Source of the DNA: Allochromatium palmeri
Lineage (GTDB): Bacteria; Pseudomonadota; Gammaproteobacteria; Chromatiales; Chromatiaceae
Direction: 5' to 3'
NCBI RefSeq assembly: GCF_009720725.1
Contig: NZ_WNKT01000005.1
Span: 1 to 64,000 of the forward strand
Length of the DNA: 64,000 bases
Both the position numbers and the translations under genes were made by a program. The notes beneath the pieces are model-generated. The model worked only from the letters and a program-made list of their open reading frames with translations, was not told the origin of the DNA and did not search any database. This document shows, in pieces, positions 1-8,900 of the stretch. How positions within the stretch are numbered: the first letter of the stretch is position 1; each line of letters begins with the position of its first letter.

Positions 1-380
1 GCCTCGGCCGCCGTCAAGCGCGTGTAGCACAACGGGGTGCGAAACGTCGGATCTTGTTGGGACTGTGAGTCCACCAACTTCCACAACAGCGCCGCCGCCT
101 CCGGATGCTTGTCCTCCCACAACGGTTGGCCACAGCACAACTCCTGCGCCCCCAGGCATTCGATTTCTGTGCGCTGTTCATGCAGGCCCAGTTCGACCGT
201 CCGGCGCCCCCAACCGAACACGCGTTCGGCTTGCCGAGCCCGACCAGCGCAGTATTTCAGCGTCATCTCGGCTTGAAACGCCCGACGCTTGGCCCCCGTT
301 AGCTTGGAACTGGCCAGCTGTAAATCTTCGATGTGCGTGGCGGTCAACGCCGGCATGCTCGGTTCGGTCAGACTCGGCAT
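1..380 (-). CDS. Transposase, N-terminal part, cut by the window edge
   Basis: An open frame starts at the ATG complementary to 378-380 and runs off the left edge (126 codons seen). It is preceded by a good GAGGGA ribosome site 7 bases upstream. The product is Arg-rich with a helix-turn-helix-like part (KYCAGRARQAERVFGWGRRT, about residues 42-61) and then a DPTFRTPL.YTRLTAAE stretch. As far as I recognise it, this is the N-terminal region of ISAzo13-like DDE transposases. The catalytic domain would lie outside the window, so intactness cannot be judged. Family assignment is from memory of the motif only. It lies next to two other transposase fragments, so this end of the window is a mobile-element scar. 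Confidence 0.55.
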   Translation of the reverse strand, partial: MPSLTEPSMPALTATHIEDLQLASSKLTGAKRRAFQAEMTLKYCAGRARQAERVFGWGRRTVELGLHEQRTEIECLGAQELCCGQPLWEDKHPEAAALLWKLVDSQSQQDPTFRTPLCYTRLTAAE

Positions 381-435
381 CGGGAGTCCCTCATGTGTGT
401 CAGATCAGCCGCCTACAGCTTAGCTCAACAGGTAA

Positions 436-654
436 ACTTTTATTCGGAAATCGCCTTATACTCCCAAGCACTGTTCCTGGCTCAATCAGGTCGAGATCTG
501 GTTCGGTATTCTCACCCGTCGGTTGCTCAAGCGCGCGCGCTTCGCCTCCACTGATGAACTCAAGCAACGCCTCCTTGAGTTCATCGATTTCTTCAACCAG
601 ACCCTCGCCAAGCCGTTTCGCTGGACCTATATCGGCAAGCCGCTGATGGCATGA
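436..654 (+). pseudogene. IS630-family transposase, C-terminal remnant
   Basis: A frame open from just after a TAA at 433-435 to the TGA at 652-654 encodes the tail of an IS630-type transposase. It reads YTPKHCSWLNQVEIWFG followed by a Lys/Arg-rich helix and ends AKPFRWTYIGKPL. The PKH-SWLN-E block carries the last acidic residue of the DDE triad in this family. Everything upstream (DNA-binding region and the first two catalytic Asp residues) is missing and there is no start codon, so this is a dead fragment. A short inverted repeat (AAATTG, 6 bases, CAATTT at 654-671) touches the stop codon and could be part of an old element end. Confidence 0.8.
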
Positions 655-744
655 AATTGTCCAGTCAATTTAGGGTGCGAGGTACTAGGCCAGGGTACGC
701 CAGTGCCTCATCGTTCGCTAGACCATCAAGGAAAATGAGGGACA

Positions 745-987
745 CTACCAAAATCCGCTCAGGACAAGAATGCGTGTCTGCACAGCGGTCAGTGGGGTCA
801 CGCTCTGCAAACCCGTGTTGTCCAGGGCGCCGATGATCAGGCAGATTTCTGTAAAGGTGGCGAGGACCATCTCGGTGTTCAGGCGAGCGTTGGCGCGCTT
901 GGGGTTGCCCGGATAGAGGTGATTGAGCGTTTCGCCTTGAGCGCGCAAGGCTTCGCGGACCGTGAATTCGAAAAGGCACAAAGGCAC
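745..987 (-). pseudogene. DDE transposase, C-terminal remnant (IS1634/IS4-like)
   Basis: About 80 codons on the minus strand ending at the TAG complementary to 745-747 read like the last helix-rich segment of an IS4-superfamily transposase. Motifs are LFEFTVREALRAQGETLNHL, then YPGNPKRANAR, then a closing VTPLTAVQTRILVL. No start codon or catalytic region remains. The open frame continues upstream into the protease gene, but there it is only that gene read in another frame, so the remnant begins at about 987, directly at the protease stop codon. Family assignment rests on the REAL-QG-T-PGNPKR pattern and is tentative; that it is a transposase tail is more likely than the exact family. Confidence 0.5.
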
Positions 988-988
988 C

Positions 989-3958
989 TCATAACCCGGT
1001 GCTCTCGATACGTTCCCGGTAGCGCGCGAATTGGTCACTGGTCAGGAGCCCCTGAATGGAAACGCCCCCCGTCCAGCCGTTGGGCTGGCTATAGATGCCA
1101 TCGGCCCTGGGCATGATCACCAGATCGTTCAGGATGGCGTTGACCAGCCCGCGCGGACGAATGTAACCCTCGACCAGGGCCTCAACGTAATAATTCATGA
1201 TTTGCCGATCGATCTCCCAAGACCAGCCGAAGAGATTCGTGAGCACCTGGTCCACGATCGACCCGGCCGTGTAGACGTCGAGTGGCCCAGCGCCCCAGCC
1301 CATCAAATTGCTTAGATAGTGCTGTAGCCCCTCACCCATGGGTTTCCAGGCGCTGCCGTTGTTGTCCCGCAGCACAGTACCCCACCTGCTCAGCTCGTCG
1401 GATGTAGCCGATCGCCCGAAGGTGCCGTAGAAGTAGGCGTTCACCTTGCGGTAGTAGTGCTCGGCCTGGTATTGGCCGCCACCCGTACCCGTGAGGTAAA
1501 GGCTGTTCGAGGCGGCCAGACCATTGTTGCTCTCGTTGCCCTCGGAGACGTCGCTGTTCTTGTCGGCATAGGCGCCCAGATAGTAGTTACCCGTGGTCAG
1601 GGTGTCGGGGAGTGGGAGATCCCCGTGACAGGTGAAGCTCGCCTCCGGCGCCAGCGACGAGACCTCACAGCCCCAGTAAAGATAGGTATCACTGGCGGTG
1701 ATGGTGCGGTCGGTAGAGAGGTAATAGACGAACAGAAAGTCTCCCGCCGTGGTATAGCCCTGGTTCACAACCGTGGCCGAAGTTGCGATACGACCGCCGG
1801 CCATGCCCGTCGCCGGACTGCTGACGGTGCTGACGACCAGATCGGGTCCGCGGCTCACGACGGCCGTGAAGCCGGCCATGACGCTCTTGTGGGCGTTCAT
1901 GGTGACCTGACAGCTTCCCGTACCACTGCATGCCCCGCCCCAACCGGTAAAGCTGTAGCCAAGGCTCGGTACGGCCGTCAGCGTGACGGTCTGGTTGCTG
2001 GTGAAGCTCGCCGAACAGGTCGAACCACAGTCAATCCCAGCGGGTGAGCTGATCACGGTGCCGCTGCCGGACTTGGAGACGCTCAGGGCGTGGCTACCTC
2101 CAACGCCCGTGATATAGATGGTATTCGAGGTGGCCAGAGCATTGTTGTTTTCGTTGCTCTCGGATACCTGGCCCTTCTTGTCGGCGTAGGCGCCCAGATA
2201 GTAGGTGCCCGTCGCCAGCGTCGCGGGTATTTCGACTTCTCCGGAACAATTGTGGCTCGCGCCGAGCGCCAGTAAGTCGACGTCGCAGCCCCAGTTGGTA
2301 TCGATATCGCTGGTGGTGATGGTGCGGTCGGTCGAGAGGTAATAGCCGAGGCGGAAGGCTCCGGCCGCCACCGTACCCTGATTCCTGACCGTCGACGAGG
2401 CTGTGATACGGCTACCCGCCGTGCCGCTCGTCGGGCTACTGATGGCACTGACGATCAGATCGGGCTTCAAGGTTCCGCCGCCGCCACCGCAGTCGATGGT
2501 GCTGGTGAGCCGCCGGACGGCGGCGGCGACATCGATACGCGGCTTGGTGATGCCGTTGCGCGAGTCGGTCACGGATTGACCGCTGTTCTGGAGTGCCGAA
2601 AGGATGTCGCTGGACGTGGCGGGTGAGCAGGCGCTCTTGAGCGCCGCAGCGGCGCCGGCGACATGAGGCGACGCCTGAGATGTGCCGCCCTGCTGCAGGC
2701 CGGCGGCATCGATGAGCGCGCCTGGAGCAAGAAGGCTCAGAAAACTGGCCGAATTGGAAAAACAGGTGACCTTGTCGGCGGCCGTGAAACTGTCGGTACA
2801 ACTACGCCAGGAGATCGAACCGACATTGGAATCGTAGACGGCCCCCACGGAGACGGCCCCCGGAACACAGGCCGGACTCGTGATTCCATTCGTGTAACTC
2901 TCATTGCCCGAGGCCACGGCGATGAAGATGCCGGCCGAACGCAGGCTGGAAAAAGCCGTGTCATAGCTCCCGCCCCCGCAGGAACCGGTATAGCGCTGTC
3001 CGTCACCCAGACTGAGATTGACGGCGACGATATTGTAGGTACTGCGGTTGGCGACCGACCAGTTGAGCGCCGCGATGATGTCGCTATCCGAGGCACGCCC
3101 ATCCGCCCTGAAGACATCCAGCGCCGCGATCCTCGCCTGGGGCGCCACGCCCAGCACGATGCCGGCGACATTGGTGCCATGTCCATCGTCGTCCCGACTG
3201 CCGTCGTCGGCCGGGAAGTCCCGGGCATAGACCACCTTGCAGGAACCGCCCGGCGTGCTGCAGGAGCCGAAGGCGGACCGGCTGTAGTCCACGCCGGTAT
3301 CGAGCACCGCCACCGTGGTGCCACTGCCGGTGGCACCCAGTCCATAGGCGGCGGGCTGATCGATCAGCGGCAGACTCTGGTTGAGCTGGAGAGACTTGAA
3401 GCCGACTTCGTGCACGGACTTGACGCGGGGATCGTGGCGCAGAGCCTCGATGGCCTCGAGCGAACGGACCCGCAGCACATTCATGGGCATGTGGCTGTAG
3501 TCCTGGACCTCTTCGACATCGAAGACCTGCATCTCATGGAGGACATCCGCTTTGTTGAGACGCTGGCCACGACGAATCGTCGTGGCGTCGGCGTTGGCCG
3601 GCAGGTTCGGCGAGACGTATTCGACGATCAGCTCGATGTCGCGACCGGCACGCAGTCGCTCCAGTGTCGCTGGATGCAGACCCACGCCGGGCGCCGTGAA
3701 GGTGTCGACCCGACCGGGTTCCTTGATCGGGCGCTGGTCCGGCCATGAGGGCTCGTCCCAATCCCTGTCCTGATCGCTCGCTCCGCCCTCCCAAGTGCCC
3801 GGTGGCTCCACGAACGGCGATTCCTGATTGGTGGTACTGACGAATGTTCCGGTCGCCGGCACGACCAACGGCCAACCGAGGACGAGTAGCAGCACGACGC
3901 CCCAATACCATGGACGCCGGCAGGATCGCGTTAGAAATGCGAAATTGGAGATATTCAA
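989..3958 (-). CDS. Secreted subtilisin-like (S8) serine protease with CARDB and repeat domains
   Basis: A 989-residue exported protease. The catalytic triad is visible: Asp220 in VAVLDTGVD, His260 in DGHGTNVAG, Ser427 in GGTSQASPHVAG. A propeptide-like region precedes it. After the protease come a CARDB domain (about 497-610), a bacterial InlB-B-like repeat (about 621-700, GSGTV..P.GIDCG...F), a second CARDB domain (about 703-815), and a Trp/Tyr-rich tail with a GRSATSDELSRWG segment that recalls DUF4214. I chose the TTG start complementary to 3956-3958: it has AAAAGAG upstream and gives an n-region plus hydrophobic core (WGVVLLLVLGWPLVV) typical of a signal peptide. The frame stays open to an ATG at 4078, but those 40 extra residues are low-complexity and lack a ribosome site. 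The gene starts close to the end of asnB, so it may be the last gene of the surface locus. It is a candidate processing enzyme or surface protein. Confidence 0.85.
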   Translation of the reverse strand: MNISNFAFLTRSCRRPWYWGVVLLLVLGWPLVVPATGTFVSTTNQESPFVEPPGTWEGGASDQDRDWDEPSWPDQRPIKEPGRVDTFTAPGVGLHPATLERLRAGRDIELIVEYVSPNLPANADATTIRRGQRLNKADVLHEMQVFDVEEVQDYSHMPMNVLRVRSLEAIEALRHDPRVKSVHEVGFKSLQLNQSLPLIDQPAAYGLGATGSGTTVAVLDTGVDYSRSAFGSCSTPGGSCKVVYARDFPADDGSRDDDGHGTNVAGIVLGVAPQARIAALDVFRADGRASDSDIIAALNWSVANRSTYNIVAVNLSLGDGQRYTGSCGGGSYDTAFSSLRSAGIFIAVASGNESYTNGITSPACVPGAVSVGAVYDSNVGSISWRSCTDSFTAADKVTCFSNSASFLSLLAPGALIDAAGLQQGGTSQASPHVAGAAAALKSACSPATSSDILSALQNSGQSVTDSRNGITKPRIDVAAAVRRLTSTIDCGGGGGTLKPDLIVSAISSPTSGTAGSRITASSTVRNQGTVAAGAFRLGYYLSTDRTITTSDIDTNWGCDVDLLALGASHNCSGEVEIPATLATGTYYLGAYADKKGQVSESNENNNALATSNTIYITGVGGSHALSVSKSGSGTVISSPAGIDCGSTCSASFTSNQTVTLTAVPSLGYSFTGWGGACSGTGSCQVTMNAHKSVMAGFTAVVSRGPDLVVSTVSSPATGMAGGRIATSATVVNQGYTTAGDFLFVYYLSTDRTITASDTYLYWGCEVSSLAPEASFTCHGDLPLPDTLTTGNYYLGAYADKNSDVSEGNESNNGLAASNSLYLTGTGGGQYQAEHYYRKVNAYFYGTFGRSATSDELSRWGTVLRDNNGSAWKPMGEGLQHYLSNLMGWGAGPLDVYTAGSIVDQVLTNLFGWSWEIDRQIMNYYVEALVEGYIRPRGLVNAILNDLVIMPRADGIYSQPNGWTGGVSIQGLLTSDQFARYRERIESTGL

Positions 3959-4081
3959 AAGACTGACTCTTTTCCGTTGACGCCTGCACGACACGCCAGT
4001 GCCGGATGAGGCTCCGGAGCCTGGAGAGCCCGTGCGGGCGGAACACGGAAGCTGGACGAGCGATGCGTCCAACTCCATGAA

Positions 4082-5929
4082 TCAGTCTAGATCATAATCC
4101 CGCTTGAGCCTGAGGATCCGGTCACAAGCGCTCTGGTGCCACTCCAGAAGCAGCACGAGGGCGAAGACCAGTCGCTCGCTCGGAAATCCGCGCGTTCGCT
4201 CGTCGTCGAGCCTCTGGACGAGCGTCGCTCTGCACAGCCCCGGCAGTTCGCGGCCATCGAGATAGCTCGACAGACTGGGATACGGGTCGAACCATTGACC
4301 CAGCCACTGGCGCATGGGCAGCACGAACCCCTGCTTGCGGCGTTCGAGGATCTCGGGCGGCAGCCAGCGACGCGCGACGCGGCGTAGCGCGACCTTGCTC
4401 TCGGCGCCGGTCTGGCGCCGGCGGGCGGGCAGATGGAGCGCCGCGTCGACGAGCGCCGGGGCGAGGAAGGGCGCCCGACCTTCAAGACTATGGGCCATGG
4501 ACATGCGGTCGAACTTGACCAGCAGGTCGTCCGGCAGCCAGGTCGCCAGATCGGCGGCGGTTGCACGCTGGAGCGGATCCCGGGCCGTTTCCAGCCAGAC
4601 CAGGAACTCTGACTCCCAATCGTCCAGGGCCTGATCCCGGAACTCGGGTTCCAGGAGTGCCCGACGTCCCGCCATGTCGGTCAGCAGCGGAAATCCGGAC
4701 GGCGTAGCCGGATAGGGATTGCGGACGAGCCGCTCCGGATCCGAGCGCTGGGTGCGGCGCGACAGGAGACGGCGCAGGGTTCCACCGAACCCAGGTTCGG
4801 GAGCGAAGGGTTGGTAGTAACCATAGCCGGCGAAGATCTCATCGGCGCCCTCGCCCGCCAGCACCACGCTGACATGACCGGCCGCCTCGCGGCAGAGCCA
4901 GTAGAGCGGCAGCAGAGCCTGATCGCCGACGGGTTCGTCGAGCGCACACGCGACCTGGGGCAGTAGCTCGATGAAGTCGTCGCCGCGAAACTCGAAGTGA
5001 TGGTGTCTGGAGCCGACATGCTCGGCCACCGCATGTGCAAAGGGACTCTCGTCGTGCCGGGCGCTGGTGAAGCCCATCGAGAAGGTGTCGATGGCCGGCT
5101 TGGCGCGTGCGGCGACGGCGGCGACGATCGAGCTGTCGAGTCCACCCGAGAGGAAGACACCGACCGGGACGTCAGCGACCAGACGGCTGGTCACGGCCTG
5201 TTCAATGAATTCAGCCAGGGCCTCGTCCGTGACGCTGTGCGACGGTCCGAGCGGCTGGACGAAATAACGTCGACGTTCGAGGATGGCCGGAGCGTCGAGC
5301 CGGATGCGCAACAGCTCACCGGGCAGAACGCGCTCGATGGCACTGAAGATCGTTCGCCGGCCAGGCGTGAAATGCAGGGCCAGATAGCGCTCCAGCGCCA
5401 GCGGATCCAGGGTCTGATCCTGTCCGGGCAGGGCGGCCAGTGTGAGCAGGTCGGAACTGTAGGCGAAGACGGCGCCGATCTGAGTGAAGAAGAGCGGTTT
5501 CTCGCCGAAGCGGTCGCGCGCCAGGATCAGCTCGCGCCGATCGCGGTCGAGGATCGCGATGGCATACATGCCGTCGAGACGTGCGAGCAGTCCGTCGAGT
5601 CCCCAGTGCGCATAGCCATGCGCCAGCACCTCGGTGTCGCTGGCCGTCTCGAAGTGCGCACCCATGGCCTGGAGTTCGCGCCTGAGTTCGCGATGATTGT
5701 AGATCTCACCATTCTGGAAACAGACCACCTGTCCGTCTCGGGCCTTGAGCGGCTGCCAGCCATGCTCGAGATCGATGATGGAGAGCCGGCGCATGCCGAG
5801 GGCGATGCCTGGTTCGAGATGACGCCCCTCGCCATGCGGCCCGCGTGGACGCATGTAGGTGCCGATGACGTCGAGGAGGCGCCCGGCGCGGGTGTCTGGA
5901 TAGCCGATCAGGCCGTAGATACCGCACAT
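4082..5929 (-). CDS. asnB: Asparagine synthase-type glutamine amidotransferase
   Basis: A 615-residue class II amidotransferase. The start is fixed by the catalytic Cys2 (MCGIYG), which must be N-terminal, and by an AGAGG ribosome site just upstream. The glutaminase domain (about 1-210) carries RGP, LSIIDL and NGEIYNH. The synthetase domain has the ATP pyrophosphatase loop SGGLDSS near residue 255 and GEGADEIFAGYG. The family makes asparagine from aspartate, ATP and glutamine; relatives within polysaccharide loci amidate sugar acids. It sits between a giant glycosyltransferase (54 bases upstream) and a secreted protease, so amidation of a glycan or a partner product is as plausible as asparagine supply. 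Sequence alone does not separate the two. Confidence 0.88.
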   Translation of the reverse strand: MCGIYGLIGYPDTRAGRLLDVIGTYMRPRGPHGEGRHLEPGIALGMRRLSIIDLEHGWQPLKARDGQVVCFQNGEIYNHRELRRELQAMGAHFETASDTEVLAHGYAHWGLDGLLARLDGMYAIAILDRDRRELILARDRFGEKPLFFTQIGAVFAYSSDLLTLAALPGQDQTLDPLALERYLALHFTPGRRTIFSAIERVLPGELLRIRLDAPAILERRRYFVQPLGPSHSVTDEALAEFIEQAVTSRLVADVPVGVFLSGGLDSSIVAAVAARAKPAIDTFSMGFTSARHDESPFAHAVAEHVGSRHHHFEFRGDDFIELLPQVACALDEPVGDQALLPLYWLCREAAGHVSVVLAGEGADEIFAGYGYYQPFAPEPGFGGTLRRLLSRRTQRSDPERLVRNPYPATPSGFPLLTDMAGRRALLEPEFRDQALDDWESEFLVWLETARDPLQRATAADLATWLPDDLLVKFDRMSMAHSLEGRAPFLAPALVDAALHLPARRRQTGAESKVALRRVARRWLPPEILERRKQGFVLPMRQWLGQWFDPYPSLSSYLDGRELPGLCRATLVQRLDDERTRGFPSERLVFALVLLLEWHQSACDRILRLKRDYDLD

Positions 5930-5983
5930 TTCAACCTCTTTTAAATTCGGAAAAATGCAGAACGCCCCTATCACAGCGGCTTA

Positions 5984-8900
5984 CTACTTTTCTGACAGCT
6001 CAGCGGCTTCTACGAACAAACGCGCATAAGCGGCGACCATTTCGTCGAACTGGGTCAGCGAGCGCAGCACCAGAGGCGCATTGCGCCGGTAACGCGCCAG
6101 ACGTTCGGGTTCGTGCATCAGCGCCTGGAGACGCTCGGCCAGGACGCTCGGCTGTCCGGCCGGATAGAAATCAGCGTTGATGCCCTCGCGCACCTGTTCG
6201 ACGACACCATAGGTCGGGGCCGAGATGATCGGCAGCTCGAAGGCCATGGCTTCGAGGATGACACGCGGGTAGCTCTCGATGCGTGAGGTACAGACGAAAC
6301 AATCGGCAGCGGCATAATAGACTGCGGGCTGGCCGACCTCAGAGACGATATGGATGCGCTCGCGCAACGCTGGCGCCAGCGCCTCACGGGCGCGATGCAG
6401 TCTGAGACTGTAGTCGCTCGGCCGGTCGCCGACGATGAACACCCGCAACCGTGATCCGGATTCGGGTGGCAGATGGGCGCAGGCCTGGACCAGATCGAGC
6501 TGGCCCTTGCGCTCGCAGACCGTGCCAAGCAGCAGAACAACGAAGTCCTGGTCGGAAACCTCAAGCTGACGACGCGCCTCCTGTCTTGATCCCTCCTGGA
6601 GAACACCCTGGAAGCGCGTCATGTTGAGTCCGTTGTGGATCACCGAGAAGTTGTTGCGGCTGTTGAGCGGCTCGAATTGGTGTCGCGTGGTCTCGGCGAC
6701 GAAGATGATCCGATAGGGATCAGTGAAGCATTCGAGCGCCTTGACGGCGATCGGCGGCGCGAGGAAATCGAAATAGGTCTGCCAGGGTTCGCTTTCGCGC
6801 ACGTTCCAGAGGCAGGGCTTGCCCAGACGCCGGGCGGCGGCGATGGCATAAAAGGTCTGGAGCGTGTTGGCATAGATGAGATCGACCCCAAGCGAGTCGG
6901 CCAGCTCGGCGAAGCGGTCGATGGCCGCTTCATAGGCCTGGAGATCGAAGACGCCCAGCAGCGGATGAGGTGCGACCCGGACCTGGATTCCAGCCTGCTC
7001 GTAGAGCGCGCGCAGCGGTCCCTCGTAAGGCGAGTAGACGATCGGATCCAGGATGCCCGCGTCCTTGAGTGCACATGTGAGTTCGTATTGACTGTAGGGC
7101 GCGCCCTCGTGGTTGAGCGTGAAGGCACACATGAGCGCACGGATTGGTCGACGTAACGACCCACGCGGCAGGCGGCGCGAGGCGATCTGGAAGCCCTCGT
7201 CATCGAACGACAGATGCGGGTTGTAATAGGGATCACGATAGTCGCGATAGCGGGCGCGAAAATTCAGCACCTCGGCGGGGTCGTCCAGACCCAGTCCGCG
7301 CGAGTAGCCTTCGTGATGATAGAGCTCGGCGCCGGGCGCATAGACGCAGCGATAGCCGGCGGCGATCAGCCGATAGCCATAATCCACGTCGTTGTAGGCC
7401 ACGGCAAACTGTGACTCGTCGAAGCCGCCAAGCTGCTCGAAGAGCACGCGCGGCGTGAGTAGACAGGCTGCAGTCACAGCCGAGTAGTTGCGACCGACCA
7501 TGGCATAGGAGAGATAGCCGTGATGCCAGCGCGGTTGCCCCTTGAAGGCTGGTCCCGCCAGGCCGTCATAGTAACCATGAACGACACCGGCATGCTGAAG
7601 CGTCTCGTTGGGAAAGAGCAGACGCGCGCCGACCGCCCCGACGCCTTCCAGACGGGCATAGCCTAGCATCTGACTGAGCCAGTAGGGCGCGATCACCTCG
7701 GTGTCGTCGTTGAGGAACAACACATAATCGCTCGTGACCTGGTGCACGGCGCGATTATTGATGGCTGCAAAGCTGAAGCCCTCAGGACCGTTCGGGATCG
7801 AAATCACGCGCTGGTCGAGTTCGGCGAGATAGCGCTGGGTCTCGGGGTCGTCGCTCGCGTTATCGATGATCAGGATCTGATAGTTGCGGTAGCTGGTACG
7901 CGCGAGTGAGTCTATACAACGCTTGAGGATGCGCCAGTTGTTGCGGCTGGGAATGAGGACGGCGACGCTGGGGCCATCGTCTGGAAAACGATGCCAGTAG
8001 ATCCCCAAACCGCCACGCTTCGCCCAGAGCGGACGATAGGCCTCGGCCGTGACTCCGCGCCGACTGAAGGCCTCGTTGAGCGCGCGCTCGCCGGCATCGA
8101 AACTGGCCGGCTTGGCATTGCCGCTGGTGGCGGTGGAGCCGGGCAGCGCGCGCCAATGATAAAGGATGCGCGGGATGTGGCGCACCGCACGGGCCTGCTC
8201 GCTGGCGCGCAGCGCAAGATCATAGTCCTGAGCACCCTCGAACCCGACACGCAGTCCACCGAGTGAAGCGAAGAGTTCGCGACGGATGACGAAGAGGTGG
8301 CTGAAGTACATGTAGGAGAGCAGCAGCTCGGGACTCCAGTCCGGCTTGAACTGCGGATCGTAGCGCCGGCCCTCGACGTCGATCTTGTCGTCGTCTGAAT
8401 AAAGCAGATCAGTGTCGGGCTGGTCGAGCAGCGCGAGCGCGACCTCCATGAGTGCCTCGGGCGCGAGCAGGTCGTCCTGATCGAGCAGACAGAGGTGCGA
8501 GCCGCTTGCCAGTTCGGTCGCGCTGTTGGTGCAGCGGCTGATGTGACCATTGGTGGGTCTCAGCACGACCCGGATGCGCGGATCGTCCGCCGCCAGCTCG
8601 AGCAGGCGCTCGCGCACCCAGGGCTGGGGGCTGGCGTCGTCGGCGATGCACAGCTCCCAATGCGGATAGATCTGGGTCCGCACCGAGTCGACAGCGGCTT
8701 CGAACAGCTCGCGCGGCGGGTCGTAGACGGGCATGACCACGGATAGCCGTGGCCAGTGTGAGTCGGCGTGCTCGGTGAACTCGCTCATCGCGCGCTGGTA
8801 GCCTGCCCGGTCGGCTTCGGTGAGCCGGTTGACCTGGATCCAGGCCAGATAGGGGTCGACAGTGGACGGAAGACTGAAACCGGCGGGCGGTGCGAGATCC

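Noticed and set aside
654-671. AAATTG/CAATTT hairpin after the IS630 fragment as a terminator
   Set aside because: No T run follows and the stem is only 6 AT-rich pairs; more likely part of a decayed element end.
665-979. Minus-strand frame of 104 codons overlapping the transposase remnant
   Set aside because: Arg/Pro-rich translation without family motifs; the neighbouring frame at 745-987 carries the transposase-like residues instead.
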